Below the pieces are notes generated by a model. It was not told where the DNA came from and made no database searches. It saw only the letters and a list, made by a program, of their open reading frames with translations. A stretch of DNA of 64,000 nt from Sphingomonas cavernae (GTDB lineage Bacteria; Pseudomonadota; Alphaproteobacteria; Sphingomonadales; Sphingomonadaceae), in assembly GCF_003590775.1 (NCBI RefSeq), contig NZ_QYUM01000004.1, forward strand, positions 558,001 to 622,000. Direction: 5' to 3'. Positions 1 to 8,535 of this stretch are shown piece after piece (positions within the stretch are counted from its first letter, which is position 1; every line of letters begins with the position of its first letter). A program made the translations under genes and the position numbers.

Positions 1-141
1 GGCGAAGACTATCTGGCGCAGCTTACCGTCCACGCGCATCAGCACGGCCGCTGGCTTGACGAAGTGGTGGGCGAATTCAACAAGCCACTGCTCATCCATC
101 TGCTCGAACAGATTGCAGAGAAGCTTCCAACAGCATCCTGA
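1..141 (+). CDS. C-terminal fragment of an unidentified protein
   Basis: An open frame runs in from the left edge and ends at a TGA. It encodes 46 residues, rich in His, Leu and Glu (ending EKLPTAS) and probably helical. The codon use is typical of the neighbourhood, so this is probably the tail of a real gene. I do not recognise the family. It lies upstream of, and in the same direction as, the TetR gene, but a palindromic repeat separates the two, so co-transcription is doubtful. Confidence 0.5.
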   Translation, partial: GEDYLAQLTVHAHQHGRWLDEVVGEFNKPLLIHLLEQIAEKLPTAS

Positions 142-199
142 TGGAAGACGCATCCGGTTTCGCAAGCGCCTCGAGCACTTCGCCCTAAATCCGTCCACC

Positions 200-283
200 G
201 AGTACCCCGGCGAAGGCCGGGGTCCAGTCACGGCAGCGCTCGGCGTTTGGAACTCCTTGACCCCGGCCTTCGCCGGGGTACTC
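200..283. repeat. Palindromic intergenic repeat, 25-bp perfect arms
   Basis: Two perfect inverted 25-bp arms (200-224 and 259-283, core ACCCCGGCGAAGGCCGGGG) flank a 34-bp loop. Each arm is itself partly palindromic. The same arm sequence recurs at 7092-7164 inside nodT, so this is a dispersed family. Elements of this sequence are, from general knowledge, common between genes in sphingomonads. It lies between the left-edge gene and the tetR promoter and could act as a bidirectional transcript-end hairpin. Confidence 0.9.
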
Positions 284-346
284 CGGGCACCCGATTTTGC
301 GCGCGATGCACTGAAGAAACCTCTGAACTGCCATCGTCGTTGATTT

Positions 347-362
347 GTTCGTTCGAACGAAC
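347..362. promoter_or_regulatory. Candidate TetR operator, 16-bp perfect palindrome
   Basis: A perfect 16-bp palindrome (GTTCGTTCGAACGAAC) lies 12 bp before the TetR start codon. TetR-family dimers typically bind such palindromes in their own promoter. The position suggests autoregulation and control of the whole efflux operon downstream, since the first genes overlap. The assignment is inferred from position and symmetry. Confidence 0.6.
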
Positions 363-374
363 TAATATCACATC

Positions 375-1037
375 ATGCGCAAGCGACTCGAAAAACCGCC
401 GATCGACGATCGGCTGCTCGACACCGCGATCGACCAGTTCGGACGCTATGGTTTCGAAGCCGCCAGCACGCGGGCGATCGCCGCTGCGGCAGAGACTGCG
501 ATGTCGTCGATCACCTATCACTATGGCGGCAAGGAAGGGCTTTATCTCGCGGCCGCGCACCATATTGCACGACAGGTCAGCGAAGGGACCGAGGCATCAC
601 GCGCCGCAGCCGAAGCGTTTCTCCACGCCAACCCCGGCATTGACGGTGCGGTCGAGGCGATTGCGCGCATCCTGGACGGTTTCGCGGAACTGATGACCAG
701 CGACCGCAGCACCCCCTGGGCGCGCTTCATCGTACGAGAGCAGATGAACCCCGGCCCCGCCTTCGACATCCTCTATTCGGAGTTGATGAAGCAGCGCGCA
801 GATCTTGTCACCAGTCTCCTCCAACGCATTGGGGGTGGCCGCTTCGATGAAGCGGAGGCGCGCGTGAAGGCGCTTGCGCTGTTTGGCCAGGTTCTCGTCT
901 TTCGCGTCGCGCGCGCCACGGTGCTGCGCGTGACGGGCTGGACCGACGTTACGTCCGTCGAAGCCGCCGAGATTCGCCACACCGTGCGCGCGCACACCAT
1001 CGCCATTCTCGAAAATATCCGCGGAGACCGAGCATGA
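375..1037 (+). CDS. TetR/AcrR-family regulator, CecR (YbiH)-like
   Basis: This 220-residue repressor has an N-terminal TetR helix-turn-helix (about residues 12-60, with AASTRAIAAAAETAMSSITYH) and a C-terminal ligand domain of the DUF1956/CecR type. In E. coli, CecR (YbiH) sits next to and controls the ybhG-ybhF-ybhS-ybhR efflux genes, and the same order follows here. That synteny is the main support for the subfamily. Its stop codon overlaps the start of the HlyD gene (ATGA), indicating translational coupling. A perfect 16-bp palindrome just upstream is the likely operator. The inducer is unknown; the E. coli homologue responds to drug exposure. Confidence 0.88.
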   Translation: MRKRLEKPPIDDRLLDTAIDQFGRYGFEAASTRAIAAAAETAMSSITYHYGGKEGLYLAAAHHIARQVSEGTEASRAAAEAFLHANPGIDGAVEAIARILDGFAELMTSDRSTPWARFIVREQMNPGPAFDILYSELMKQRADLVTSLLQRIGGGRFDEAEARVKALALFGQVLVFRVARATVLRVTGWTDVTSVEAAEIRHTVRAHTIAILENIRGDRA

Positions 1038-2035
1038 ACCGCCGTCGTCTGATCCCGATCGTCATCGTTGCGGCGCTCATAATTGTGGCGATTTTGACAA
1101 AGGGCTTCGGCCTGTTCGACCGGGACAGCGGTGAACTGACGCTGGGTGGCAATGTTGACATCCGGTCGGTCGATCTCGCCTTCCGCGTTCCCGGACGCAT
1201 TGCGGAGATGCCCGTCGAAGAGGGCAGCAAGGTCGCGGCAGGCACGGTCCTCGCCCGCCTCGACGCCCGCCCGCTGACCGACGCACTCAATGCCGCCGAG
1301 GCGCAGATCGGCGTCGCCAGCGCCGAACTCGACAAGCGCGTCACGGGCAACCGCCCGCAGGACATTGCGCAGGCAGCCGCGCAGGTCGCGGCGGCAAAGG
1401 CCGCGCTTGCCAAAGCCAGCGAGGACTATCAGCGGCGCTCCGACCTCGTGAAGACGGGCGCGGTCAGCCAGGCGCTCCATGACGCCAGCCGCGCCGAATA
1501 TCTCTCGGCGCAGGCGCAGCTCCGCGCTGCCGAACAGGCGCTCTCGCTCCAGCGCGCGGGCGCGCGCCGCGAGGATATCGACGCCGCACGCGCACAGCGC
1601 GCCTCAGCGGTAGCGCAGCGCGACAAGGCGAAGACCGACCTTGCCGACGCCACGATCACCGCGCCCTCGACGGGCACGATCCTGACCCGCGCACGCGAAC
1701 CCGGCGCCATCGTCCAGCCGGGCGAGGCTGTGTTCACGCTCACGATCGACCGCCCGATGCGCGTCCGCGCCTATGTTCCAGAGCCCGATCTCGGCCGCAT
1801 CTCGCCGGGCATGAAGGTGCTTGTCACCAGCGACGGCAACCCCAGGACCTATCAGGGCACGATCGGCTATATCTCCCCCACCGCTGAATTCACGCCCAAA
1901 TCGGTTCAGACCGAGGATCTGCGCACCGATCTCGTCTACCGGTTGCGCATCATCGTCACCAATCCCGACGATGCGCTCCGTCAGGGGCAGCCCGTGACGG
2001 TCAAGATCCCCGACGCCCGGCCAGCAAAGAGCTGA
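1034..2035 (+). CDS. ybhG: HlyD-family periplasmic adaptor (YbhG-like)
   Basis: This is a membrane-fusion protein of 333 residues that bridges an inner-membrane ABC exporter and an outer-membrane channel. An N-terminal membrane anchor (about residues 5-28, LIPIVIVAALIIVAIL) is followed by a split biotinyl-lipoyl-like domain around a long Ala/Gln/Arg-rich alpha-helical hairpin (about residues 80-215). A beta-barrel domain follows, with the typical APSTGTILTRAREPGAIVQPG stretch broken by family variation. The start overlaps the TetR stop. It is followed after 3 bp by the ABC ATPase, so the operon is tightly packed. Confidence 0.9.
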   Translation: MNRRRLIPIVIVAALIIVAILTKGFGLFDRDSGELTLGGNVDIRSVDLAFRVPGRIAEMPVEEGSKVAAGTVLARLDARPLTDALNAAEAQIGVASAELDKRVTGNRPQDIAQAAAQVAAAKAALAKASEDYQRRSDLVKTGAVSQALHDASRAEYLSAQAQLRAAEQALSLQRAGARREDIDAARAQRASAVAQRDKAKTDLADATITAPSTGTILTRAREPGAIVQPGEAVFTLTIDRPMRVRAYVPEPDLGRISPGMKVLVTSDGNPRTYQGTIGYISPTAEFTPKSVQTEDLRTDLVYRLRIIVTNPDDALRQGQPVTVKIPDARPAKS

Positions 2036-2038
2036 ACC

Positions 2039-3766
2039 ATGGAGACGGTCGCCAGCGCGCGCGGCGTCGTCAAGCGCTTCGCCCCCGAAGCGCCGCCGGC
2101 GCTCGATGATGTCGACATCGACATCGTCGCGGGGAAGATGACGGGGCTGGTCGGCCCCGATGGCGCGGGCAAGACCACGCTTATCCGCCTGCTCTGCGGC
2201 CTGCTTGATCCCGACGCGGGCGAAGTGACCGCGCTCGATCACCCCGCGACGGCCACCGACCGTTCGATGATCGGCTATATGCCCCAGCGCTTTGGCCTCT
2301 ACGAAGACCTCAGCGTCATCGAGAACCTGACGCTCTACGCCGATCTGCGCGGCCTGCCCGCCGACGAGCGCGACGAGAATTTCCGCCGGCTGCTCGATTT
2401 CACCGATCTCGAGCGCTTCCGCTCCCGGCTTGCGGGCAAACTCTCGGGCGGGATGAAGCAGAAGCTCGGCCTTGCCTGTGCGCTGATCCGCGCGCCGCGG
2501 CTGCTATTGCTCGACGAGCCCGGCGTCGGCGTCGACCCCGTCTCCCGCCGCGAGCTCTGGGCGATGGTCAAGGAACTGACCGGAGAGGGCATGGGCGTGC
2601 TCTGGTCGACCGCCTATCTCGACGAAGCCGAGAAATGCGACACCGTCTTCCTGCTCAATGAAGGCAAGCTGCTCTATCAGGGCCCGCCCGACGATCTCAC
2701 GGGCAAGGTCGAAGGTCGTACCTTCCGCATGTTCACGGGCGCCGAGGGGCGCCGCGAACTGCTCGAACGCGCGCTCGATCGCGACGACGTCACCGACGGG
2801 ACGATCCAGGGCGCCTCGCTCCGCCTCGTCATGAAGCCCGGCGCAAAGCCGCCCTCGCCTACCGCGCTCGGCGCGCCCGCGGGCTCGCATGTCGACCGCG
2901 CGCCGCCGCGCTTCGAGGACAGTTTTGTCGACATTCTTGGCGGCGGCCCGCCGGGCACGAGCGCACTCGCCGCGCATTACCGCACCATTCCCGAAACTGA
3001 CGAGCCCGCGATCGTCGCCGAGGGGCTTACCAGGCGCTTCGGCGACTTCACCGCCGCGCACGACATCACCTTCACGATCCCGCGCGGCCAGATATTTGGA
3101 CTGTTGGGCCCCAATGGCGCGGGCAAGTCGACCACCTTCAAGATGCTCTGCGGGTTGCTCACCCCCAGTTCGGGTAACGGACACGTAGCGGGCTATGATC
3201 TCAGAACCGCGCGCGCCGATGCGCGTCAGCAGCTTGGCTGTATGGCGCAGAAATTCTCGCTCTATGGCGATCTCAGTGTCCGCCAGAATCTCGATTTTTT
3301 CTCGGGCGTCTATGGCCTGACGGGCACGGAGCAGGCCGAGGCGATCGAGCGCGTCACCGAAATCTTTCACCTGCGCGACTATCTTGGCACCAACAGCGGC
3401 GCGATGCCGCTGGGTTTCAAGCAGCGCCTCGCGCTTGCCTGCGCGGTGATGCACGAGCCCCCGGTGCTCTTCCTCGACGAACCCACCTCTGGCGTCGACC
3501 CGATCGTCCGCCGCGAATTCTGGACGCACATCAACGGCCTCGTCGAACGCGGCGTCACCGTGCTCGTCACCACGCACTTCATGGACGAAGCCGAATATTG
3601 CGACCGCATTGCGCTTATCTACCGCGCCGAGGAGATCGCGATCGGCACCCCCGATGAGCTCAAGGCGCGCGTCGCCACCGAGGCGGGTCTTGAGGACCCG
3701 ACGATGGAGGACGCCTTCATCGCGCTGATCGAGCAGTCGGACCGCTTGCGCGAGGAGGCGGCGTGA
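2039..3766 (+). CDS. ybhF: Double ABC-transporter ATPase (YbhF-like)
   Basis: This 575-residue protein fuses two ABC nucleotide-binding domains, as in E. coli YbhF. Domain 1 has Walker A GPDGAGKTT (about residues 39-47), a canonical LSGGMKQK signature and Walker B LLLLDEPGVGVDP. Domain 2 has Walker A GPNGAGKST (near residue 357), Walker B LFLDEPTSGVDP and a degenerate signature (MPLGFKQR in place of LSGGQ). Both domains carry switch histidine regions (STAYLDEAE and TTHFMDEAE; the first lacks the usual His). It powers the two ABC-2 permeases encoded after the IS element. Separation of the ATPase from its permeases by an insertion is unusual for this operon. Confidence 0.92.
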   Translation: METVASARGVVKRFAPEAPPALDDVDIDIVAGKMTGLVGPDGAGKTTLIRLLCGLLDPDAGEVTALDHPATATDRSMIGYMPQRFGLYEDLSVIENLTLYADLRGLPADERDENFRRLLDFTDLERFRSRLAGKLSGGMKQKLGLACALIRAPRLLLLDEPGVGVDPVSRRELWAMVKELTGEGMGVLWSTAYLDEAEKCDTVFLLNEGKLLYQGPPDDLTGKVEGRTFRMFTGAEGRRELLERALDRDDVTDGTIQGASLRLVMKPGAKPPSPTALGAPAGSHVDRAPPRFEDSFVDILGGGPPGTSALAAHYRTIPETDEPAIVAEGLTRRFGDFTAAHDITFTIPRGQIFGLLGPNGAGKSTTFKMLCGLLTPSSGNGHVAGYDLRTARADARQQLGCMAQKFSLYGDLSVRQNLDFFSGVYGLTGTEQAEAIERVTEIFHLRDYLGTNSGAMPLGFKQRLALACAVMHEPPVLFLDEPTSGVDPIVRREFWTHINGLVERGVTVLVTTHFMDEAEYCDRIALIYRAEEIAIGTPDELKARVATEAGLEDPTMEDAFIALIEQSDRLREEAA

Positions 3767-3908
3767 TGCTGACGCTCCACCTCCCTTCTCCCTTGATGGG
3801 AGAAGGATACGCAGCCTTACGAGCGGAGCGAGTTAGGCGGAGTTGGATGAGGGTGATGCCCGACATGGCATTCAATGCCAAACATCACCCTCATCCCGCT
3901 TCGACTAG

Positions 3909-4753
3909 GCGGCGTGGACGAATTGGTTGACGTGGACGGTGTGGGTTGATTCAAGGCTGCCTTTTGGAGGCAGGTTTGAGCCGGGGCGATCTGAGCGAAG
4001 CAGAATGGCGCGTTCTGAAGGGTCTGCTGCCGATCGAGCCAGAGAACCGAGGGCGCGGCCGCAGGCCTGAGCAGAATCTCTCGATAGTCAACGGCATACT
4101 CTGGCGGCTGCGCTGTGGGACTGCTTGGCGCGATGTCCCGCCAAAATACGGCAATTGGAACACGATCTACCGGCGGTTCCGTCGTTGGAGCGAGGCCGGG
4201 GTCTGGGAGGCCGTGTCGGTGACGCTTGCCGAGATCATGGCCGACACCGGACACTACAGCATCGACAGCACCACCCTTCGCGCCCATGTCTCGGCAGCGG
4301 GCGGAAAAGGGGGACTTGTCGACGCGCTCTTGGCCGCTCGCGGGGCGGGTTCACCAGTAAGCTTCACTGTCTGGCTGATGCCCGAGGACGCCCCGTCGCC
4401 TTCCACCTGACTGGTGGTGAAGCCGCCGACTGCACGGCCTATGACACGCTGATCCGCCTGCCGGACCGCGCTCCGGCGGCTCTGCTGGCCGACAAAGGCT
4501 ACGACACCAACGCCATTCGCGCCGATCTCGCGAGCCGCAGCATACAGGCTGTCATCCCGGCGCGCTCCAATCGCCGAGAAAGGATCGAGCACGATCGGCA
4601 GCTCTACAGGCAGCGAAACGGCATTGAGCGAATGTTCGGCAAGCTGAAAATCAATCGTGCCGTCGCCACCCGCTACGATCAAACGCCCTCAAGTTTCCTC
4701 GGCATGGTCCATCTCGCTGCCATCCGGCTTTGGATCAAATTCGTCCACGCCGC
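3909..4753 (+). mobile_element. IS5-family (IS427-like) insertion sequence, 845 bp
   Basis: Perfect 16-bp terminal inverted repeats (GCGGCGTGGACGAATT at 3909-3924; its complement at 4738-4753) enclose a two-frame DDE transposase. CTAG flanks both ends (3905-3908 and 4754-4757), matching the YTAR-type 4-bp target duplication of IS5-family elements. The intact ends, duplication and transposase suggest a recent and potentially active copy. It is inserted between the efflux ATPase and permease genes, in the same direction, and could reduce or alter permease expression. Confidence 0.9.
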
Positions 4754-4757
4754 CTAG
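3976..4757 (+). CDS. IS5-family transposase, expressed by -1 frameshifting
   Basis: Two overlapping frames together encode an IS5/IS427-type DDE transposase of about 260 residues. The first frame starts at a TTG preceded by GGAGG and reads LSRGDLSEAEW, giving the N-terminal helix-turn-helix domain and a first catalytic Asp in YSIDSTTLRAH. At an A4G5 run (4305-4313) a -1 shift leads into the second frame, which reads ALGRSRGGFTSKLH and continues with the second Asp (LLADKGYD) and the Glu in RQRNGIERMFGKLK. Programmed slippage at such runs is usual in this IS group. The stop codon TAG lies in the flanking CTAG target copy. Confidence 0.85.
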
Positions 4758-4817
4758 GCGGCAAAGCCGCCAAGTCTCCACATCCTTCCCCCATCAAGGG
4801 GGAAGGAGGAAAGCAGC

Positions 4818-5951
4818 ATGAGCACTGCCTTCAACCCCCGCCGCTTCCGCGCGATGCTCGTCAAGGAATCGCTCCAGATCCTGCGCGATCCTTCGACCTT
4901 TCTCATCGCCTTCGTGCTGCCGCTGCTGCTGCTCTTCCTCTTCGGCTACGGCGTTTCGCTCGACACGACACGGACGCGCGTCGGCCTCGCGCTCCAGGAT
5001 TCGAGCGCCCCCGCACTCAGCCTCGCCGCCGCCTATCGCAACTCGCGCTGGTTCGAGGTGAAGGAGGCGCGCGACGTCCACACGCTGAAGGACGATCTCG
5101 TCGCCGGTCGTGTGCGCGGCATCATCGTTATCCCGCCCGATTTCGGCGAAAAGGTCGCGCGCACCCGCGGCAATGCCGCGATCCAGGTCGTCACCGACGG
5201 CGCGCTGCCCAACACCGCGGGTTTCGTCGCCGCCTATGCCGAGGGCGTGCGCGCCAACTGGGCGATCGCACAGGCGGCCGAGCGCGGCACGCGCCCACCA
5301 GTGCAGCCGATCCGCATCGAGGGGCGCTTCTGGTTCAATCCCGAACTCGCCAGCCGCTATTTTCTCGTCCCCGGAGCGATCGCGATCGTGATGACGATGA
5401 TCGGCACGCTGCTCACCGCGCTCGTTGTCGCGCGCGAATGGGAACGCGGCACGATGGAGGCGATCATGGCGACGCCCATCGGCATGGGCGAGTTCCTGGC
5501 GACCAAGGTCATCCCCTATTTCCTGCTCGGTCTCGGCTCGATGACGCTGTGCACGCTGCTCGCGATCTTCGTCTTCGGCGTGCCCTTTCGCGGCTCGCCG
5601 CTCGCGCTGCTGGTCATCGCATCGGCCTTTCTGGTGCCCGCATTGGGTCAGGGGTTGCTCATCTCGGCCGCCACCAAAAACCAGTTCGTGGCAAGCCAAG
5701 TCGCGCTCATCACGGGCTTCCTGCCCTCGATGCTGCTCTCGGGCTTCCTGTTCGAGATTTCCTCGATGCCCACATGGATCCAGTATCTGACCTATGCGGT
5801 GCCCGCGCGCTACCTGATCCCGCCGCTCCAGACGGTGTTCGTCGCGGGCGATATCTGGAGCCTCTTCCTTCCCAATATCGCGGCGATGCTGGGCTTCGGC
5901 CTCCTGTTCTTCACGCTCGCGGTGCGCGCCACGCGCCGGAGGATCGCATGA
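4818..5951 (+). CDS. ybhS: ABC-2 type efflux permease (YbhS-like)
   Basis: An inner-membrane permease of 377 residues. An N-terminal amphipathic segment (KESLQILRDPSTF, typical of the family) leads into TM1 (LIAFVLPLLLLFLFGYGVS). A large periplasmic domain follows (about residues 50-175), then a cluster of five TM helices with the conserved motif EWERGTMEAIMATP. It pairs with the next gene to form the transmembrane part of the exporter driven by the upstream double ATPase. Its stop overlaps the next start (ATGA). The purine-rich AAGGAGGAAAG before the ATG is a good ribosome-binding site and lies at the edge of the repeat. Confidence 0.9.
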   Translation: MSTAFNPRRFRAMLVKESLQILRDPSTFLIAFVLPLLLLFLFGYGVSLDTTRTRVGLALQDSSAPALSLAAAYRNSRWFEVKEARDVHTLKDDLVAGRVRGIIVIPPDFGEKVARTRGNAAIQVVTDGALPNTAGFVAAYAEGVRANWAIAQAAERGTRPPVQPIRIEGRFWFNPELASRYFLVPGAIAIVMTMIGTLLTALVVAREWERGTMEAIMATPIGMGEFLATKVIPYFLLGLGSMTLCTLLAIFVFGVPFRGSPLALLVIASAFLVPALGQGLLISAATKNQFVASQVALITGFLPSMLLSGFLFEISSMPTWIQYLTYAVPARYLIPPLQTVFVAGDIWSLFLPNIAAMLGFGLLFFTLAVRATRRRIA

Positions 5952-7057
5952 GCCCCAAATTCGCCCGCATCCGCGCGATCATCATCAAGGAGCTGCTCGC
6001 GGTGCTGCGCGATCCGCACGCGCGCATCGTGCTCGTCGTGCCGCCGCTGCTCCAGCTCATCCTGTTCAGCTTCGCGACGACGCTCGAGGTCAAGAATATC
6101 GACATCGCCATCTATGATCGCGACAGCGGGGTCTGGAGCCAGGAGTTCACCCAGCGGCTTGCCGGCAGCCCCAATGTCCGCCGCATCGTGGCCGTGCGTT
6201 CGCCGCAGGAGTTCGCTCGCGCGATCGACACGCGCAAGGTTATAGCCGCGATCGCCTTCGACGAAAATTTCAGCCGCGACGTCACCGCCGGCCGCCCCGC
6301 AACCATACAGGCGGTGTTCGACGGGAGGCGCTCCAACGCCGCACAGATCGTCTCGGGCTATCTCGACCGCATCGCCGCCGATACCGGCGCCAGCGTCCGC
6401 CCCGCCGCCACTACGGTGGGCCAATCGGTCGTCACCCACTGGTTCAACCCCAATCTCGACTATCTCTGGTTTACCATGCCCGCGCTGATCGTGATCATCG
6501 GCGCGGTCTCGGCGCTTGCGGTGACCGCACAGTCGGTCGCGCGCGAACGCGAGCTCGGGACGTTCGACCAGCTCATGGTCTCGCCCTTGCGCGTCCACGA
6601 GATCCTGATCGGCAAGATGGTCGCGCCGCTGCTCGTCGGGCTGTTCAACGGCACCGTCTATATGGCGGTCATTCCCACGATCTTCGGCGTGCCGCTCACC
6701 GGATCGATCCTGCTTTTCTACCTCGCGCTGATCTTCTACCTGCTCGCACTGATCGGGCTCGGCATGCTGATCTCGTCAATGTCTCAAACGCAGCAACAGG
6801 CCTTTCTCGGCATGTTCCTCGTGAGCGTCCCCGCGATCCTGCTTTCCGGTTATGCCAGCCCCGTCGACAACATGCCCGGATGGCTCCAGACGATCTCGCT
6901 CGCCAATCCGCCGCGCCACTTCCTCGTCGTCACCGAAGGCGTGTTCCTGAAGGCGATGCCCGCGGCCGATGTGCTCAACAACATCTGGCCGCTGATGCTG
7001 ATCGCCGCGGTGACGCTCACCGCCTCATCCATCCTTTTCCGTTCGCGCATGGAGTGA
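5948..7057 (+). CDS. ybhR: ABC-2 type efflux permease (YbhR-like)
   Basis: The second permease subunit, 369 residues. It has the same plan as its neighbour: KELLAVLRDPHARIVLVVPP at the N-terminus, TM1, a periplasmic domain and five C-terminal TM helices, with ARERELGTFDQLMVSPL as the cytosolic motif. The start is the ATG overlapping the ybhS stop. The same frame is open further upstream, but that stretch is antisense-like noise over ybhS and the IS. Its TGA overlaps a GTG that probably starts nodT, so the operon stays translationally coupled. Confidence 0.9.
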   Translation: MSPKFARIRAIIIKELLAVLRDPHARIVLVVPPLLQLILFSFATTLEVKNIDIAIYDRDSGVWSQEFTQRLAGSPNVRRIVAVRSPQEFARAIDTRKVIAAIAFDENFSRDVTAGRPATIQAVFDGRRSNAAQIVSGYLDRIAADTGASVRPAATTVGQSVVTHWFNPNLDYLWFTMPALIVIIGAVSALAVTAQSVARERELGTFDQLMVSPLRVHEILIGKMVAPLLVGLFNGTVYMAVIPTIFGVPLTGSILLFYLALIFYLLALIGLGMLISSMSQTQQQAFLGMFLVSVPAILLSGYASPVDNMPGWLQTISLANPPRHFLVVTEGVFLKAMPAADVLNNIWPLMLIAAVTLTASSILFRSRME

Positions 7058-8535
7058 CCCCAGTGCTGCCTGTCCCTGCCATCTCTGCACCGAGTACCCC
7101 GGCGAAGGCCGGGGTCCAGAGTCGTCCACACAACGGCTGGACCCCGGCCTTCGCCGGGGTACTCCTTGCCCTCTCAGCCTGCACCGTCGGGCCGGACTAT
7201 GCGCGTCCCGCAGACACCACTGCCGGCCAATGGCTCGCGCCAACCGAAAGCACGCCGGTCGACACGAGCTGGTGGCACGCCCTGAACGATCCCGTGCTCA
7301 CCGAACTCGTCGATCAGGCTGTCGCACGCAATCTCGACCTCAAGGAAGCCGAGGCGCGGCTGCGCGAGGCACGCGCCAATCGCGACGCCGCCGCCGGTCG
7401 ACGCCTGCCCCAACTCAACGCCACCGGCTCGGCGACGCAGAACCAGCTCAGCGAGAATGGCCAGATCCCCGTCGGCAACATCCCCGGCTTCGACCGAAGC
7501 TTCCCGCTCTTCGATGCGGGCTTCGACGCCGCATGGGAGATCGACCTCTGGGGCCGAAACGCCCGGACGGTCGAGGCCGCCGGCGCGCGCACCGAAGCCG
7601 CCGAGGCCGCGCGCCATGAAACGCTGATGCGCATCATTGCCGAGGTCGTGCGCAGCTATGCCGATCTGCGCGGCGCGCAGGCGCGGTACGCCAGCGCCGC
7701 TGGCGACGCAGAGGCGCAGGAAGGAATCGCCCGACTGGTAAACGAACGCTACCGCGCCGGGGAATCCGCGCGCTTCGACTGGCTTCGTGCCGACGCACAG
7801 GCCAAGTCGACGCGCGCCGCGATCGCCGGGATCGACGCCGATGCGAAGGCGGCCGCCTGGCGCCTTGCGTTGCTGACGGGGCAGCCGCCCGAGGCGGTGG
7901 CCGAAAAGCTGCTCGCCCCGGCGCCGCTGCCGCACAGCCCGGCCACGGTGGCTGCGGGCTTGCGTTCAGATCTGCTCCGCCGACGCCCCGACATCGTCCA
8001 GGCGGAGCGCGAGCTTGCCGCCGCGACCGCTGATATCGGCGTCGCGAGCGCTGAACTCTTCCCGCGCCTTTCGCTGCTTGGCTCGATCGGACAGCAGGCG
8101 CAGAGCGGCGGCGATTTCTTCTCGGGTGGCAGCACCCGCTTTTCGATCGGACCGAGCCTGCACTGGCCGATCTTCGCGGGCGGCACCATCCGCGCGAATA
8201 TCCGTGCCGCCGATGCGCGCGCCGATGCCGCGGGCGCGCGCTATGAAAGCGCGGTGCTGACCGCGCTTTCGGACAGCGAGACCGCGCTCAACCGCTATGC
8301 CGCGGCGCAGGTGACGCGCGCCGATCGCGAAACCGCCCGTACCCAAACCGCAGAGGCGCTCGCGCTCGCCCGCCAGCGCTTCCGCGCGGGAGAGGACGAC
8401 CTGATCGTGCTGCTCGACGCGCAATCGGCCTATAGCGCCGCCGAACGTCAGAGCATCGACGCGCGCATCGCGGAGTTGCAGGCGCTGGTCGCGCTATACA
8501 AGGCGCTGGGCGGCGGCTGGGAGTCGGGTGGCTAG
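7054..8535 (+). CDS. RND/ABC efflux outer-membrane lipoprotein, NodT family
   Basis: A TolC-like outer-membrane factor of about 493 residues completes the tripartite pump. The mature protein follows a lipobox (LSAC) and reads TVGPDYARPADTT, the usual NodT start. The helical-hairpin repeats include SYADLRGAQARYASAAGDAE and LLRRRPDIVQAERELAAATA. The start is probably GTG 7054, overlapping the ybhR stop (GTG 7063 is an alternative). A palindromic repeat occupies codons between the start and the lipobox, so the signal peptide is unusually long and partly repeat-derived. The stop shares a CTAG with the convergent LuxR gene stop. Confidence 0.88.
   Translation: MTPVLPVPAISAPSTPAKAGVQSRPHNGWTPAFAGVLLALSACTVGPDYARPADTTAGQWLAPTESTPVDTSWWHALNDPVLTELVDQAVARNLDLKEAEARLREARANRDAAAGRRLPQLNATGSATQNQLSENGQIPVGNIPGFDRSFPLFDAGFDAAWEIDLWGRNARTVEAAGARTEAAEAARHETLMRIIAEVVRSYADLRGAQARYASAAGDAEAQEGIARLVNERYRAGESARFDWLRADAQAKSTRAAIAGIDADAKAAAWRLALLTGQPPEAVAEKLLAPAPLPHSPATVAAGLRSDLLRRRPDIVQAERELAAATADIGVASAELFPRLSLLGSIGQQAQSGGDFFSGGSTRFSIGPSLHWPIFAGGTIRANIRAADARADAAGARYESAVLTALSDSETALNRYAAAQVTRADRETARTQTAEALALARQRFRAGEDDLIVLLDAQSAYSAAERQSIDARIAELQALVALYKALGGGWESGG
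7092..7164. repeat. Palindromic repeat inside the nodT signal-peptide region
   Basis: Perfect inverted 28-bp arms (7092-7119 and 7137-7164, core ACCCCGGCGAAGGCCGGGG) with a 17-bp loop. They are the same family as the repeat at 200-283. Here the element is translated in frame as STPAKAGVQ ... GWTPAFAGVL just before the lipobox of NodT. Confidence 0.92.

Larger units (their letters stand above)
3784..4806. repeat. Composite palindromic intergenic repeat, split by an IS element
   Basis: Outside the IS this is one large imperfect palindrome. A 9-bp-stem hairpin at 3784-3806 (CCTTCTCCC/GGGAGAAGG) is mirrored by a closely related inverted hairpin at 4784-4806 (CCTTCCCCC/GGGGGAAGG). Internal 14-bp arms GGATGAGGGTGATG (3845-3858) and its complement (3883-3896) form another stem. 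Removing the IS and one CTAG copy leaves about 174 bp between the ybhF and ybhS genes. It is probably a non-autonomous dispersed palindromic element that occupied this operon gap before the IS arrived. Confidence 0.75.

Noticed and set aside
4730-5947. A long plus-strand open frame joining the IS end to the YbhR gene
   Set aside because: It lies over ybhS in another frame, gives Arg/Ala/Pro-rich low-complexity translation, and YbhR has a clear coupled ATG at 5948.
8532-8535. CTAG at the junction of nodT and luxR as an IS target or scar
   Set aside because: It is simply the overlapping TAG stops of two convergent genes; no inverted repeats or duplication flank it.
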